Origin: Propionibacteriales bacterium
Lineage (GTDB): Bacteria; Actinomycetota; Actinomycetes; Propionibacteriales; Nocardioidaceae
Direction: 5' to 3'
Length of the DNA: 64,000 bases
Assembly (NCBI GenBank): GCA_026392455.1
Contig: JAPLCB010000004.1
Location: forward strand, 186,001 to 250,000
Shown: piece by piece, positions 34,936-44,332 of the stretch
Layout of the letters: each line of letters starts with the position of its first letter
How positions within the stretch are numbered: the stretch's first letter is position 1
Notes under the pieces: model-generated
The model's database searches: none
Told to the model about the DNA's origin: nothing
What the model saw: only the letters and a program-made list of their open reading frames with translations
Position numbers and translations under genes: made by a program

Positions 34936-35922
34936 ATGGCTGGACCGGATCCCTCCCAGGTGCTCGGCCGGATCACGTTGGTGACCGGTCCCGAGGAGTT
35001 CATGGCCGAGCGGACGGTGCAGTCGGTGCGCGCCGCCGTACGCCGTGGCGACCCGGAGGCGGAGTTCAGCGAGACCTCGGCCGACGTCCTGACGATGGCC
35101 ACCCTGGGCGAGCTGGCGGCACCGTCGCTGTTCTCCTCGACCCGGTGCGTGGTGGTCCGGTCCTTCGAGGACCTGCCCGAGGAGTCGGTCGCGGGGCTGC
35201 TGGACTACGTGGCCGCGCCAGCCGACGACGTCGCCTTGGTCCTGGTCCACGGGGGTGGGGCCAAGGGCAGCGGTGTGCTGACCAAGCTCCGCAAGATCGA
35301 CTACGTGACCGAGGTGAAGTCGGTCGCGCTGACGGCTCGGGAGTACCCCAACTTCGTGCTCGGTGAGCTCCGGCTGCACCAGGTCAAGATCGACGCCGAC
35401 GCTGCCGCCTTCCTGGTCCAGGCGATCGGCCAGGACCTGCGATCGCTCTCAGCAGCCTGCAGCCAGCTGGCCAGCGACTTCGCCGGCCAGCCGATCGGCA
35501 TCGAGATGGTGAAGACCTACTTCGGTGGCCGGGCCGAGGCCAAGTCGTTCGCGGTCGCGGACCACGCCCTCTTCGGGCGGCCGGCCAAGGCGCTCGAGGA
35601 GCTGCGCTGGGCGCTGGACGGCGGCACCCCGCCGGTCCTGATCACCAGTGCCGTAGCCGGCGCGCTGCGCAGCCTGGCGAAGTACAAGGCGGCCCCGCGC
35701 GGGAGTCGCAACGTCGACCTGATGCGCGAGGTCGGAGTTCCGAGCTGGAAGCTCGACATCGTCCGGGACCAGGCCAAGGGCTGGGACGAGCCGGGAGTGG
35801 CGCGGGCGATCCGGCTGGCGGCCAACGCCGATGCTGACATCAAGGGCAAGGCGCACGACCCGGCGTACGCGCTGGAGAAGCTGGTGCTGGACGTCGTCGC
35901 CGCTCGCGAGCTCCGGGCCTGA
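34936..35922 (+). CDS. holA: DNA polymerase III delta subunit
   Basis: HolA (delta) opens the beta clamp inside the clamp loader. The 328-residue protein has the family pattern: LGRITLVTGPEEFMAERTV, APSLFSSTRCVVVR, LVHGGGAKGSGVLTKLRK, then SAACSQLASDF and YFGGRAEAKSFAVADHALFGRPAKALEELRWALD, and a C-terminal helical collar. The N-terminal P-loop is degenerate, as usual for delta. It is the last gene of the comEA-comEC-holA run. A strong bidirectional hairpin follows, separating it from convergent rpsT. Confidence 0.93.
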   Translation: MAGPDPSQVLGRITLVTGPEEFMAERTVQSVRAAVRRGDPEAEFSETSADVLTMATLGELAAPSLFSSTRCVVVRSFEDLPEESVAGLLDYVAAPADDVALVLVHGGGAKGSGVLTKLRKIDYVTEVKSVALTAREYPNFVLGELRLHQVKIDADAAAFLVQAIGQDLRSLSAACSQLASDFAGQPIGIEMVKTYFGGRAEAKSFAVADHALFGRPAKALEELRWALDGGTPPVLITSAVAGALRSLAKYKAAPRGSRNVDLMREVGVPSWKLDIVRDQAKGWDEPGVARAIRLAANADADIKGKAHDPAYALEKLVLDVVAARELRA

Positions 35923-35930
35923 GACGACGA

Positions 35931-35960
35931 GAGGCGCCCACCGCAAGCGGTGAGCGCCTC
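35931..35960. terminator. Bidirectional terminator between holA and rpsT
   Basis: A long stem pairs GAGGCGC (35931-35937) with GCGCCTC (35954-35960) and CACCGC (35939-35944) with GCGGTG (35947-35952), with one mismatch. It lies between two convergent stops, 8 bases after holA and 18 after rpsT. Confidence 0.85.
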
Positions 35961-35978
35961 CCGGCAGAATCTGTGACC

Positions 35979-36239
35979 TCAGAGAGAAGCGGCCTGCTTC
36001 TGGATCGAGGACTTGCGGTTCGCAGCCTGGTTCTTGTGGATGACGCCCTTGGACGCAGCCTTGTCGAGCTTGCGGCCGGCCTCGGCAGCGAGGGTCTTGG
36101 CGTCGTCGGCGTTGCCGGCCTCGACGGCCTCGCGGAACTTGCGCACAGCGGTCTTCAGGGCCGAACGGACGGCCTTGTTGCGCTCGTGCGCGCGCTCGTT
36201 CTGGAGGTTGCGCTTGATCTGGGACTTGATGTTTGCCAC
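35979..36239 (-). CDS. rpsT: 30S ribosomal protein S20
   Basis: S20 binds 16S rRNA in the small subunit. The 86-residue protein begins [11 protein letters not shown], has a run of Lys and Arg, a long helix ([37 protein letters not shown]) and ends [13 protein letters not shown], all typical. AGGTGAGCC lies just before the ATG. It is on its own, as usual, with an untranslated leader of more than 100 bases (36240-36376) in which I see no clear motif. Confidence 0.97.
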   Translation of the reverse strand: MANIKSQIKRNLQNERAHERNKAVRSALKTAVRKFREAVEAGNADDAKTLAAEAGRKLDKAASKGVIHKNQAANRKSSIQKQAASL

Positions 36240-36376
36240 GGAGGCTCACCTGTCTGTTGATGCTGGGTTACGGAAAGAAATCTGAGGGTGTCGTACGCGG
36301 CCTAAGGACTGGCCCAGACACGAGGGGAGACGATACCAGCGGAGCGCGGTTGCGCCCAAATCGCTGGGCTTCCGCG

Positions 36377-37009
36377 CTACCGGCCGATCTGTCCCGCGTC
36401 CACGACCCGGTGGCCCGCGGTGCCGGCCTTGGCCTCGCGGACCATCGCGGCGGCGATGTCGGTGGCCCGGTTCGGCCGGAACTTGCCGAGCAACGGTCCC
36501 ACGGCCCGCATCGCGACCAGTCCGAGGGATTCGCCCGGACGGTTGCTGTCCGGGCGGTGGCCGTCGATCATCGAAGGGCGGAACGCGATCGTGGTCGGGA
36601 TCCCGGAGGCCGCGACGTCGCGTTCGGTCTCACCCTTGACCCGGTTGTAGAAGATCCGTGAGCCCGCCGAGGCGCCGAGCGCGGTCACGTGCAGGAACTG
36701 GCTGGCCCCGGCACGGTGGCCGGCCTCGGCCAGCGCGACCACGGCGTCGTGGTCCACGGCCCGGAACGCGGCCTGGCTCCCGGCGACCTTGATGGTGGTG
36801 CCCAGGCAGGAGAAGACGTCGTCGGCCGGCGGCAGGTCCCCGAGGTCGGCGAACGAGACGATCCTCTGCTCGAGCTTCGGTTCGGCCCGGTCGGCGGGGC
36901 GTCGTCCGACGCTGACGACGTGGTCCCAGTGGTCGTCGGCCAGGAGCAGGTCCAGCAGCTGCGAGCCGACCAGTCCGGTCGCTCCGGTCATCAGTGCGGT
37001 GCGGGTCAT
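36377..37009 (-). CDS. NAD(P)H-binding oxidoreductase (atypical SDR)
   Basis: The 210-residue protein has an N-terminal Rossmann fold TALMTGATGLVGSQLLDLLL, GRRPADR, then DDVFSCLGTTIK, HVTALGA and a YNRVKGETE block. It fits the extended/atypical SDR group (NAD(P)H-binding, oxidoreductase HTATIP2-like). It may bind NADPH without a known reaction. Its ATG overlaps the stop of the phosphotransferase gene by four bases (ATGA), so the two are coupled. I took ATG 37009 over an upstream GTG. Confidence 0.82.
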   Translation of the reverse strand: MTRTALMTGATGLVGSQLLDLLLADDHWDHVVSVGRRPADRAEPKLEQRIVSFADLGDLPPADDVFSCLGTTIKVAGSQAAFRAVDHDAVVALAEAGHRAGASQFLHVTALGASAGSRIFYNRVKGETERDVAASGIPTTIAFRPSMIDGHRPDSNRPGESLGLVAMRAVGPLLGKFRPNRATDIAAAMVREAKAGTAGHRVVDAGQIGR

Positions 37010-37938
37010 GCGCGCCATCCTCGTCGTTGGGTCAGCCACGACCAAGCGGCGTCCGCGGTCCACTGCTGGTGCACCCGGAGGTACGGCGACGTCGGCGGGG
37101 CCGGCCGCTGGGTCGCGGCCAGCATGTACCCGCAGACACCGGCGAGCCAGGCATCGATGTGGTCCGGTTCGACGTCGCGGGTCAGATCGCGGGTGGCGAG
37201 GACGGCTTCTGCGTCGAGGCCGTCGCCGTGGGCGGAGATGAGCAGGTCGACGGTGTCCTGCCAGATCGTTCCGAGGGCCGGCCAGTTCCAGTCGCAGGCC
37301 AGGGTGCGCCCGTCGGCGGCGAAGAGGATGTTGTCGTCGCGGAGGTCTGCGTGCACGAAGTGGTCGGCGGGCAGCGTGCCCAGCCGGGCGGCGAGGGCGG
37401 CGGCCTCGTCATGGTGCGGCCAGGTGGTCGGTACCGCGGACCAGCCGGTCACCAGGGTCGGCAGGTCCCGGACCAGCGGCACCAGGGCGAGGCCGGACGG
37501 GATCGTCCGGGTGGCAGCGGCGATCGTCTCGGCCAGGTCCAGTGCCCGGTCGAGCTCGGGCGGACGCCACGGTCGACGTGGCTGGCGGGACGGGACGGCC
37601 TCGAACCCGAGCAGGACCCAGGACTCCTGGCGGCTGAACCAGTCCAGCCGCGGCGCAGGTACTCCGTCACCGAGGGCGACCACCGTGTCGATCTCCTCGG
37701 AGTACGACGCGGCGATCTCGGCCTGGGCCACCTTGCTGGCTGCCTTCACGAAGACCTGGGACCCGTCGGCCCCCGTCAGCACCGACGCGAACCCCGCGGT
37801 GAACCCGCCGTTGCGCGACTCCGCCTTCACGACGGGGGAGCCGAGCTCGTCCTCGACCAGGGCCCGGACCTCCTTGGGGAGGAACTTCCACTCCAGCCGC
37901 AAGGCGGTCTTCCCGTGCGGGACGGCTGAGGGCGACAT
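37006..37938 (-). CDS. Aminoglycoside phosphotransferase-family kinase
   Basis: The 310-residue protein has the APH kinase pattern: N-terminal SRNGGFTAGFASVL loop, VFVKAAS, the catalytic HADLRDDNILF (HxDxxxxN) and metal-binding DWNWP. The APH fold covers antibiotic kinases, homoserine, choline and methylthioribose kinases, so resistance is not implied. It is coupled to an NAD-binding protein gene downstream. A 107-base gap with a large inverted repeat separates it from the WS/DGAT gene upstream. Confidence 0.85.
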   Translation of the reverse strand: MSPSAVPHGKTALRLEWKFLPKEVRALVEDELGSPVVKAESRNGGFTAGFASVLTGADGSQVFVKAASKVAQAEIAASYSEEIDTVVALGDGVPAPRLDWFSRQESWVLLGFEAVPSRQPRRPWRPPELDRALDLAETIAAATRTIPSGLALVPLVRDLPTLVTGWSAVPTTWPHHDEAAALAARLGTLPADHFVHADLRDDNILFAADGRTLACDWNWPALGTIWQDTVDLLISAHGDGLDAEAVLATRDLTRDVEPDHIDAWLAGVCGYMLAATQRPAPPTSPYLRVHQQWTADAAWSWLTQRRGWRA

Positions 37939-37973
37939 GGGCGCGATTCAAGCAGACCCGCCCAGCGACCGAC

Positions 37974-38036
37974 CGACGGTTGCCACGCCTGCCGCCTCAC
38001 CAGGTCCGTTTCGCCCGGTCTCGGTGGCAACCGTCG
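37974..38036. repeat. Perfect 13-base inverted repeat around a 37-base loop
   Basis: CGACGGTTGCCAC (37974-37986) is the exact reverse complement of GTGGCAACCGTCG (38024-38036). It lies just after the WS/DGAT stop and before the phosphotransferase start. It may be a terminator for WS/DGAT or the remains of a small element. Confidence 0.6.
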
Positions 38037-38045
38037 CTCCCACGC

Positions 38046-39434
38046 TCAGGTCGTGATGCCCGCGGCTTCCTCGAGCTCGACGAGGGCCGCCTTGATGGCG
38101 TCGGCGAGCTGGTCGAGGTCCGGGGCCACCTCGGGGGTGCTGACGAACCCGAAGTCGACGTGCTCGAGGTAGCTGAAGACGGTGATGTTGAGGGCGACGT
38201 CGAGGACCAGGGGCCCCATCGGCAGCAGCGAGAGCAAGGGTGCGGTCGCCATGTAGAGGGGGAACGGCGGTCCTGGGACGTTGGAGACCACCAGGTTGAT
38301 CGGCGCCAGGTTGTTGGCCAGTCCGCTGGCGGTGTACGCCCGGGAGGCGATCGTCAGCAGGCCCGGGGGAGTGATGTCGGGCAGCTGCATGATCTGCCGG
38401 GCGCTGAGCGCCTTCGCCATCTCTTTGGCGCCCTGGGAGCTGGCGTAGATCGCCCGGATCCGCTCGCCCGCGTCGGCGATGTCGGTCGCCATGTTGACGG
38501 TCATCGAGGAGACCTGGTTGCCGATCTGGCCTGCCGTGTCCTCGGTCCGCGTGGAGACCGGGATCTGGGCGATCAACGGCTTGGACGGGATGCCCTCGCG
38601 TTCGGCGAAGTAGATCCGCAGCGCGCCGGAGACCAGCGCCAGCACGACGTCGTTGAGCTTCACGTCGTAGGCCGTCTTCAGGGCCTTGACCCGCTCGAGC
38701 TCGATCCGGGCCCCGGTGATCCGGCGGTGCGGGGACAGGGTGGCGTTGAACCGCGTGGTCGGTGCCGAGAAGAAGGCCGGTGGCTTGTTCTTGTAGTTGC
38801 GGACCGCGACCTGCTGGCGGATCGTCTGGTTGAGGATGCCGACGATGCGTGCCGGGGTCCGGACGCCGACATTGACCCAGCCTCCGGCGAGCGCCTTCAG
38901 CGGATGCGGGCGACCGGTGCCGATGCCGTGCACCACCTCGTTGGAGGGCGGCCGCGGCTGCGGTTCGACGTCGAGCAGGATCTCGCCCAGGCCGGCGCCG
39001 GAGACGCCGTCCACGATCGAGTGGTGCATCTTGGTCAGGGTCGCGACCCGGCCCTTCTGCAGGCCCTCGATCACCCACAGCTCCCACAGCGGTCGGTTCC
39101 GGTCGAGCTTGTAGCTCATCAGTCGGCTGACCAGCTCGTCGAGCTCCTTGCGGGTGCCGGGCTGCGGTACGCCGATCCGGCGGATGTGGAAGTCCGGGTC
39201 GAGGTTCTCGTCCTCGACGAACCAGGGGCGGTCCATCCCGAACGGTGCCTCGACGACCTTCCAACGCAGCTGCGGCATCTGGGGGAGCCGCTCGATGACG
39301 AGCTCGCGGACCCAGTCGAAGCTGAAGTCGGGGGAGTCCTGGGTCTCGTGGATCGCGACCGCCCCGATGTGCATGTGCCAGGCCGGGGTCTCGCCGTACC
39401 AGAACGCAGCGTCCAGACCGCTCATCCGCTTCAT
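38046..39434 (-). CDS. Wax ester synthase/diacylglycerol O-acyltransferase (WS/DGAT)
   Basis: The 462-residue protein starts [13 protein letters not shown] and carries the family catalytic motif HHSIVDG at 137-143, with [13 protein letters not shown] before it and VSNVPGPP near 350. These enzymes esterify acyl-CoA to alcohols or diacylglycerol, making storage wax or triacylglycerol at the membrane. Actinobacteria often carry many copies. The pair with the long-chain acyl-CoA synthetase at 47 kb fits lipid storage. The start is ATG 39434, seven residues before the conserved region, as in relatives. Confidence 0.93.
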   Translation of the reverse strand: MKRMSGLDAAFWYGETPAWHMHIGAVAIHETQDSPDFSFDWVRELVIERLPQMPQLRWKVVEAPFGMDRPWFVEDENLDPDFHIRRIGVPQPGTRKELDELVSRLMSYKLDRNRPLWELWVIEGLQKGRVATLTKMHHSIVDGVSGAGLGEILLDVEPQPRPPSNEVVHGIGTGRPHPLKALAGGWVNVGVRTPARIVGILNQTIRQQVAVRNYKNKPPAFFSAPTTRFNATLSPHRRITGARIELERVKALKTAYDVKLNDVVLALVSGALRIYFAEREGIPSKPLIAQIPVSTRTEDTAGQIGNQVSSMTVNMATDIADAGERIRAIYASSQGAKEMAKALSARQIMQLPDITPPGLLTIASRAYTASGLANNLAPINLVVSNVPGPPFPLYMATAPLLSLLPMGPLVLDVALNITVFSYLEHVDFGFVSTPEVAPDLDQLADAIKAALVELEEAAGITT

Positions 39435-39490
39435 GAGCGCACTCTAGGGCGCCCGTGCCCCGGGTGTCCCGGGCTCGCCGACGTGGTGTC

Positions 39491-40078
39491 TCAGCCCGCG
39501 TCGGTCGAGGCAGCCCCGTGCGCCAGCGCCTCGAGAAGCGCGTTGTTGAAAGCCGGGATGTCCCCGGGGTTGCGGCTGGTGATCAGGTTGCCGTCGGTGA
39601 CGACCTCCTGGTCGACCCACTCGGCCCCGGCGTTGCGCAGGTCGGTCTGCAGGCTGGGCCACGAGGTCACCGTGCGGCCGCCGACGACGTCGGCCTCGGC
39701 CAGCGTCCAGGCGGCGTGGCAGATCGCCGCGACGGGCTTGCCGCTGGCCACGAACGCCTGCACGAACGCGACCGCGTCCTGGTCCTGGCGCAGCTGGTCG
39801 GGGTTGGCGACACCGCCCGGGAGCACGAGCGCGTCGTAGTCGTCGACCGAGCGGTCTCCGACGACGTGGTCGACCTTCCGGGTCTCGGCCCGGTCGAGGT
39901 GGTCGAAGGTCTGCACCTCGCCGGACTCGGTGCTGAGCAGCTCCGCGAGGGCGCCGCTGTCGACGACGGCGGTCCACGGCTCGGTGAGCTCGACCCGTTC
40001 CACACCCTCAGGTGCGGTGAGGAACGCGACGCGCTTGCCGGTCAGCTGGGCGGTCGGGGTGTCGATCAGTTCAGTCAT
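39491..40078 (-). CDS. DJ-1/PfpI family protein
   Basis: The 195-residue protein has the DJ-1/PfpI fold: [18 protein letters not shown] with the conserved Glu, [18 protein letters not shown], and the nucleophile elbow [20 protein letters not shown] with the active Cys. YhbO/PfpI-type members act as protein deglycases or stress proteases; the activity is debated. It starts at ATG 40078, and lies between the WS/DGAT gene (57 bases apart) and lepA, which points away from it. Confidence 0.9.
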   Translation of the reverse strand: MTELIDTPTAQLTGKRVAFLTAPEGVERVELTEPWTAVVDSGALAELLSTESGEVQTFDHLDRAETRKVDHVVGDRSVDDYDALVLPGGVANPDQLRQDQDAVAFVQAFVASGKPVAAICHAAWTLAEADVVGGRTVTSWPSLQTDLRNAGAEWVDQEVVTDGNLITSRNPGDIPAFNNALLEALAHGAASTDAG

Positions 40079-40330
40079 GGTGCAGGGATGCCCAGAGCGG
40101 CGCGGTTCATTCGCTCCGGGCGGGGCAGCCGGCGCGGTACCGCGCCAGCGCGCCGAGAGCCAGCGGCGCCCCTCCCCGACGGCAGCAGCGACCCGGCGAC
40201 CGGCAGCAGCCAGGCACGCTCCGTGGCCCGACAGGACGTCCCGGATCCGGGACTCCGGCGCCGCGGCGCGAAGAGCCTCCCGGCCGTGGAAGAATGCAGG
40301 TTCGCCGTACGCCGAACCCGAGAGTGCTCC

Positions 40331-42199
40331 GTGTCCACCAAAGCGTCCCTGCCCCAGCCGGGTCAGACCGATCCCGCGATCATCAGGAACTTCTGCATCA
40401 TCGCGCACATCGACCACGGCAAATCCACGCTCGCCGACCGGATGCTCCAGCTCACCGGGGTCGTCGACGAGCGCGCTGCCCGGGCGCAGTACCTGGACCG
40501 GATGGACATCGAGCGCGAGCGCGGCATCACCATCAAGAGCCAGGCCGTCCGGATGCCGTGGACGGTCAAGCCGGGGAACGACGCCGGGGCGCCGCCGGAC
40601 AACTACGTGCTCAACATGATCGACACCCCCGGGCACGTCGACTTCACCTACGAGGTCTCCCGGTCCCTGGAGGCCTGCGAGACGGCCGTGCTGCTGGTCG
40701 ACGCCGCCCAGGGCATCGAGGCGCAGACGCTGGCGAACCTGTACCTGGCGCTCGGTGCCGACCTGCACGTGATCCCGGTCCTCAACAAGATCGACCTGCC
40801 GTCGGCGCAGATCGAGAAGTACTCCGCCGAGCTCGCCGGCATCATCGGCTGCGACCCCGAGGACGTCCTGCACGTCAGCGCAAAGACCGGCTTCGGCGTG
40901 GAGAACCTGCTCGACGAGATCGTGAAGCAGACGCCAGCGCCGGTCGGTGACCCGGACGCTCCGCCGCGGGCGCTGATCTTCGACTCCGTCTACGACACCT
41001 ACCGCGGCGTGGTCACCTACGTCCGGGTGGTCGACGGCAAGCTGTCGCACCGCGACCGGATCAAGATGATGTCGACCGGTGCCGTCCACGAGATGCTCGA
41101 GGTCGGCGTGATCAGCCCCGAGCCGATGAAGGCCGGCGACCTCGGTGTCGGTGAGGTCGGCTACCTGATCACCGGGGTGAAGGACGTCCGCCAGTCCCGG
41201 GTCGGCGACACCGTCACCAGCCAGCACCACGGAGCCGAGGACCCGCTCGGCGGCTACAAGCACCCGAACCCGATGGTCTACTCGGGGCTCTACCCGATCG
41301 ACGGTGACGACTACCCGACCCTGCGCGACGCGCTGGAGAAGCTCCAGCTCAACGACGCTGCCCTGGCCTACGAGCCGGAGACCTCCGGCGCGCTCGGGTT
41401 CGGTTTCCGGTGCGGTTTCCTCGGGCTGCTGCACATGGAGATCACCCGGGAGCGGCTCGAGCGGGAGTTCAACCTCGACCTGATCTCGACGACCCCGAAC
41501 GTGGTCTACCACGTCACGATGGACGACGGCTCCCGGATCGAGGTGACGAACCCGAGCGAGTACCCCGACGGCAAGATCAAGGAGGTGCTCGAGCCGGTGG
41601 TGAAGGCGACCGTGCTCGCCCCGAGTGACTACATCGGCGTGATCATGGAGCTCTGCCAGACCAAGCGCGGCACCTTGCTCGGCATGGACTACCTCTCCGA
41701 GGACCGGGTCGAGATGCGCTACACCCTGCCGATGGGCGAGATCGCCTTCGACTTCTTCGACCAGCTGAAGTCCCGCACGAAGGGCTATGCGTCGCTGAAC
41801 TACGAGTTCGACGGCGAGCAGCCAGGAGACCTGGTCAAGGTGGACATCCTGCTGCAGGGCGAGGCCGTGGACGCGTTCAGCGCGATCGTGCACAAGGACG
41901 CCGCCTACTCGTACGGCGTGATGCTGGCCGGGAAGCTTCGCGAGCTGATCCCGCGCCAGCAGTTCGAGGTGCCGATCCAGGCGGCCATCGGCGCCCGGGT
42001 GATCGCCCGGGAGACCATCCGTGCGATCCGCAAGGACGTTCTCGCCAAGTGCTACGGCGGCGACATCAGCCGGAAGCGCAAGCTGCTGGAGAAGCAGAAG
42101 GAGGGCAAGAAGCGGATGAAGATGGTCGGCCGCGTCGAGGTCCCCCAGGAAGCCTTCATCGCTGCTCTCTCGACGAACGCCGAGAAGCCCAAGAAGTAA
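40331..42199 (+). CDS. lepA: Elongation factor 4 (LepA)
   Basis: LepA is a ribosome-associated GTPase that can move tRNAs back and helps under ionic stress. The 622-residue protein has [14 protein letters not shown] (G1), [17 protein letters not shown] (G2), DTPGHVDF (G3), NKIDLPSA (G4), and the family C-terminus with [18 protein letters not shown] took GTG 40331. Extending the frame upstream would add about 290 residues with no family match. A 252-base gap before it includes GC-rich DNA with no feature that I can name beyond the promoter. Confidence 0.95.
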   Translation: MSTKASLPQPGQTDPAIIRNFCIIAHIDHGKSTLADRMLQLTGVVDERAARAQYLDRMDIERERGITIKSQAVRMPWTVKPGNDAGAPPDNYVLNMIDTPGHVDFTYEVSRSLEACETAVLLVDAAQGIEAQTLANLYLALGADLHVIPVLNKIDLPSAQIEKYSAELAGIIGCDPEDVLHVSAKTGFGVENLLDEIVKQTPAPVGDPDAPPRALIFDSVYDTYRGVVTYVRVVDGKLSHRDRIKMMSTGAVHEMLEVGVISPEPMKAGDLGVGEVGYLITGVKDVRQSRVGDTVTSQHHGAEDPLGGYKHPNPMVYSGLYPIDGDDYPTLRDALEKLQLNDAALAYEPETSGALGFGFRCGFLGLLHMEITRERLEREFNLDLISTTPNVVYHVTMDDGSRIEVTNPSEYPDGKIKEVLEPVVKATVLAPSDYIGVIMELCQTKRGTLLGMDYLSEDRVEMRYTLPMGEIAFDFFDQLKSRTKGYASLNYEFDGEQPGDLVKVDILLQGEAVDAFSAIVHKDAAYSYGVMLAGKLRELIPRQQFEVPIQAAIGARVIARETIRAIRKDVLAKCYGGDISRKRKLLEKQKEGKKRMKMVGRVEVPQEAFIAALSTNAEKPKK

Positions 42200-42200
42200 T

Positions 42201-42332
42201 TCACCCCGCGAGGTCGGTCATCACCTCGTCGCAGACGCAGGAGGCGGCGGCGAGCAGGCCGTTGGCGGCTGCGTTGAGGACCGAGGCCATCGGCATCTGC
42301 AGCTTGCTTCCGGATCCAGGGTGTGACTTCAT
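42201..42332 (-). CDS. Possible small protein (43 aa)
   Basis: A 43-residue frame with an ATG start begins MKSHPGSGSKLQMPMASVLN and ends CVCDEVMTDLAG. About 39 of 43 third positions are G or C, as in real genes here. It fills most of the 139-base space between lepA and the divergent merR gene and ends two bases after the lepA stop. It has a hydrophobic middle and a CVC pair. The start is only six bases from the MerR start, and no clear ribosome-binding site is seen, so it may be chance. Confidence 0.35.
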   Translation of the reverse strand: MKSHPGSGSKLQMPMASVLNAAANGLLAAASCVCDEVMTDLAG

Positions 42333-42338
42333 GTTGAG

Positions 42339-42734
42339 GTGAACTCACCGGAGTGGACGGTCGGGCAGGTGGCCGAGCGTTTCGACCTGCCGACCAACGT
42401 CCTGCGGCACTGGGAGACCGTCGGGCTGCTGACGCCCGAACGGGACTCCGCGGACCGCCGCCGCTACCGCCGCGACGACGTGGTCAAGGTCGCGGTGATC
42501 CAGCGGAGCAAGGCCGCCGGGATGAGCCTCGACCAGATCCGCACGCTGATGGACTCCGAGGCCCGGGGCCGCCACGAGCTCCTCGAGGCGCACATCGCGG
42601 ATCTCGACCGTCGGATGGACGAGGTGCGGCGCTCCAAGGAGATGGCCGAGCACGCATTCTCGTGCCGCGAGCACGACGTCACCGCGTGCCCGGGATTCCG
42701 CAAGCACGTCGAGGACCTGCTCACCGACTTCTGA
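42339..42734 (+). CDS. MerR-family transcriptional regulator
   Basis: The 131-residue protein has the MerR winged helix (WTVGQVAERFDLPTNVLRHWETVGLLTPERDSADRRRYRRDDVVKVAVIQRSKAAGMSLDQIRTLM) and a coiled-coil stretch. Its C-terminus has two Cys, SCREHDVTACPGFRKHVEDLL, that could bind a metal or thiol. The start is GTG 42339. The target promoter is not seen; the coupled genes downstream are a kinase and an ankyrin lipoprotein. Confidence 0.9.
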   Translation: MNSPEWTVGQVAERFDLPTNVLRHWETVGLLTPERDSADRRRYRRDDVVKVAVIQRSKAAGMSLDQIRTLMDSEARGRHELLEAHIADLDRRMDEVRRSKEMAEHAFSCREHDVTACPGFRKHVEDLLTDF

Positions 42735-42761
42735 CGGCGCCGCGATCGTTAGGCTGGAGCC

Positions 42762-43682
42762 ATGCCTGCTCCCGTCGTCGCCCTGCCACCGGGCGTGCTC
42801 GGGATGGCGACGCGCGGTGCGGACTGGGCGGCGTGGGTGGAGCGCCTCCCTGGTGTGGTGCGCGACCTGATGGCCGAGTGGGAGTTGCGCCAGGACGGGG
42901 AACCCCTGCACGGGTTCACCGCGATCCTGGTCCCGGTGGTCACCCGCAGCGGCCTGATGGCCGTGCTCAAGGTGGGCTTCCCCGACGAGGAGTCGGCCCT
43001 GGAGCACCTGGCCCTGACCCGCTGGGACGGGGCCGGGGCCGTGCGGCTGCTCCGGGCCGACCCGCACCGCCGGGCGCTGCTGCTCGAGCACCTGCGCGGG
43101 ACCGACCTGCGCGACGCGTGGGACGTGGAGGCCTGCGGCATCGTCGCGGGGCTGTACCAGCGGCTGCACGTCCCGGCCCCGGCCCAGTTCCGCCGGCTCT
43201 CGGCGGCGCTGGTCGAGCCGCTGACCCAGCTACGGGCGCTGGAGCGCAGCGCCCCGCTTCCGCGTCGGATGGTCGAGCAGGCGGTGTCGCTGGCCGGTGA
43301 TTTCGTCAAGGACACCGAGACCGACGGTGTCCTGATCCACACCGACCTGCACTACGCGAACGTGCTGAGCGGTGGCCGGGAGACCTGGTCGGCCATCGAT
43401 CCCCAACCGCTGTCCGGTGACCCGCACTACGAGCTCGCGCCGATGCTCTGGAACCGGTCCGAGGAGCTGGCCGGGGACTTCCGCAACGGCGTACGTCGCC
43501 GGTTCCACGCGCTGGTCGACCACTCCGGCCTCGACGAGGACCGGGCCCGCGACTGGGTCGTCGTCCGGATGATGGTGAACGCGGTCGGGCGGCTGCTGGA
43601 CCGCGGCCCGATCGACACCGCGCTGAGCGCCGACGACTGGCTGACGCTGTGCATCGCGGTCGCCAAGGCGGTGCAGGACTGA
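42762..43682 (+). CDS. Aminoglycoside/hydroxyurea-type phosphotransferase
   Basis: The 306-residue protein is of the APH(6)/hydroxyurea kinase group: FTAILVPVVTRSGLMAVLKVG, LLLEHLRGTDLRDAW, the catalytic HTDLHYANVL and the metal-binding IDPQPLSGDPHYELAPMLWN. Relatives inactivate streptomycin by 6-O-phosphorylation, but many family members are not resistance proteins. It begins 28 bases after the MerR stop and its stop overlaps the next ATG (TGATG), so it is coupled to the ankyrin lipoprotein. Resistance is not proven. Confidence 0.82.
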   Translation: MPAPVVALPPGVLGMATRGADWAAWVERLPGVVRDLMAEWELRQDGEPLHGFTAILVPVVTRSGLMAVLKVGFPDEESALEHLALTRWDGAGAVRLLRADPHRRALLLEHLRGTDLRDAWDVEACGIVAGLYQRLHVPAPAQFRRLSAALVEPLTQLRALERSAPLPRRMVEQAVSLAGDFVKDTETDGVLIHTDLHYANVLSGGRETWSAIDPQPLSGDPHYELAPMLWNRSEELAGDFRNGVRRRFHALVDHSGLDEDRARDWVVVRMMVNAVGRLLDRGPIDTALSADDWLTLCIAVAKAVQD

Positions 43683-44332
43683 TGCGCTCTGCGCTGCTGG
43701 CGACCGCGTTCGCCCTGGTCGCCGGGTGCTCGAGCGGGCCTGGGTCGACGGGCGCCGGTCCGGTGGCTGCCCAGCCGGCACCGTCGGTCACGACTGCACC
43801 CGCACCTACGCCGGTGGTCCGCGCGGCGACCGCCCGCCGTCTGGGACTCGACGCTCTCAAGGCTCTGAAGCAGGACCGGCCGGCGCGGACACTGAGCCTG
43901 ATCGAGGCCGGGGCCGATGTGAACGTCCAGGACGACATCGACGACTCCGTGTTCCTGTACGCCGGCGCCGAGGGCTACACCGCAGTGGTGGCTGCCGCCG
44001 TGGAGCACGGCGCCGACCCCCGGGTGCTCAACAGGTATGGCGGCACTGCCCTGATCCCGGCGTCCGAGCACGCGCACCTCGGCGTGATCCGGCTGCTCCT
44101 GGACACCGACGTCGACGTCGACCACGTCAACGACCTCGGCTGGACAGCACTCGGGGAAGCGGTCGCGCTCGGCGACGGCGGACCGCGCAGCCAGGAAGCC
44201 GTGCGGCTCCTGCTCGCTGCCGGTGCGGCGCCGAACCCGGTCGACCGGTTCGGACGCACGGCGCTCCAGAACGCCCGGCGGCTCGGCTACGACGAGATCG
44301 TGGTGATCCTGGAGCAGGCTGCGACGGACTAG
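43682..44332 (+). CDS. Ankyrin-repeat lipoprotein
   Basis: The 216-residue protein has a signal peptide with lipobox LVAGC (Cys near 16), a Pro/Ala/Thr-rich linker of about 35 residues, then four or five ankyrin repeats (LDALKALKQDRPARTLSLIEAGADVNVQD; YTAVVAAAVEHGADPRVLN; HLGVIRLLLDTDVDVDHVND; GRTALQNARRLGYDEIVVILEQ). It would be anchored outside the membrane and bind a protein partner. It is coupled by one base to the phosphotransferase upstream. Its 3' end overlaps the sigma factor gene by four bases. Confidence 0.85.
   Translation: MRSALLATAFALVAGCSSGPGSTGAGPVAAQPAPSVTTAPAPTPVVRAATARRLGLDALKALKQDRPARTLSLIEAGADVNVQDDIDDSVFLYAGAEGYTAVVAAAVEHGADPRVLNRYGGTALIPASEHAHLGVIRLLLDTDVDVDHVNDLGWTALGEAVALGDGGPRSQEAVRLLLAAGAAPNPVDRFGRTALQNARRLGYDEIVVILEQAATD

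Noticed and set aside
39455-42199. 914-residue version of LepA
   Set aside because: About 290 extra N-terminal residues have no family match and overlap the DJ-1-like gene; GTG 40331 gives the usual length.
42762-43682. Proven streptomycin resistance gene
   Set aside because: The family includes many kinases without resistance function; context does not settle it.
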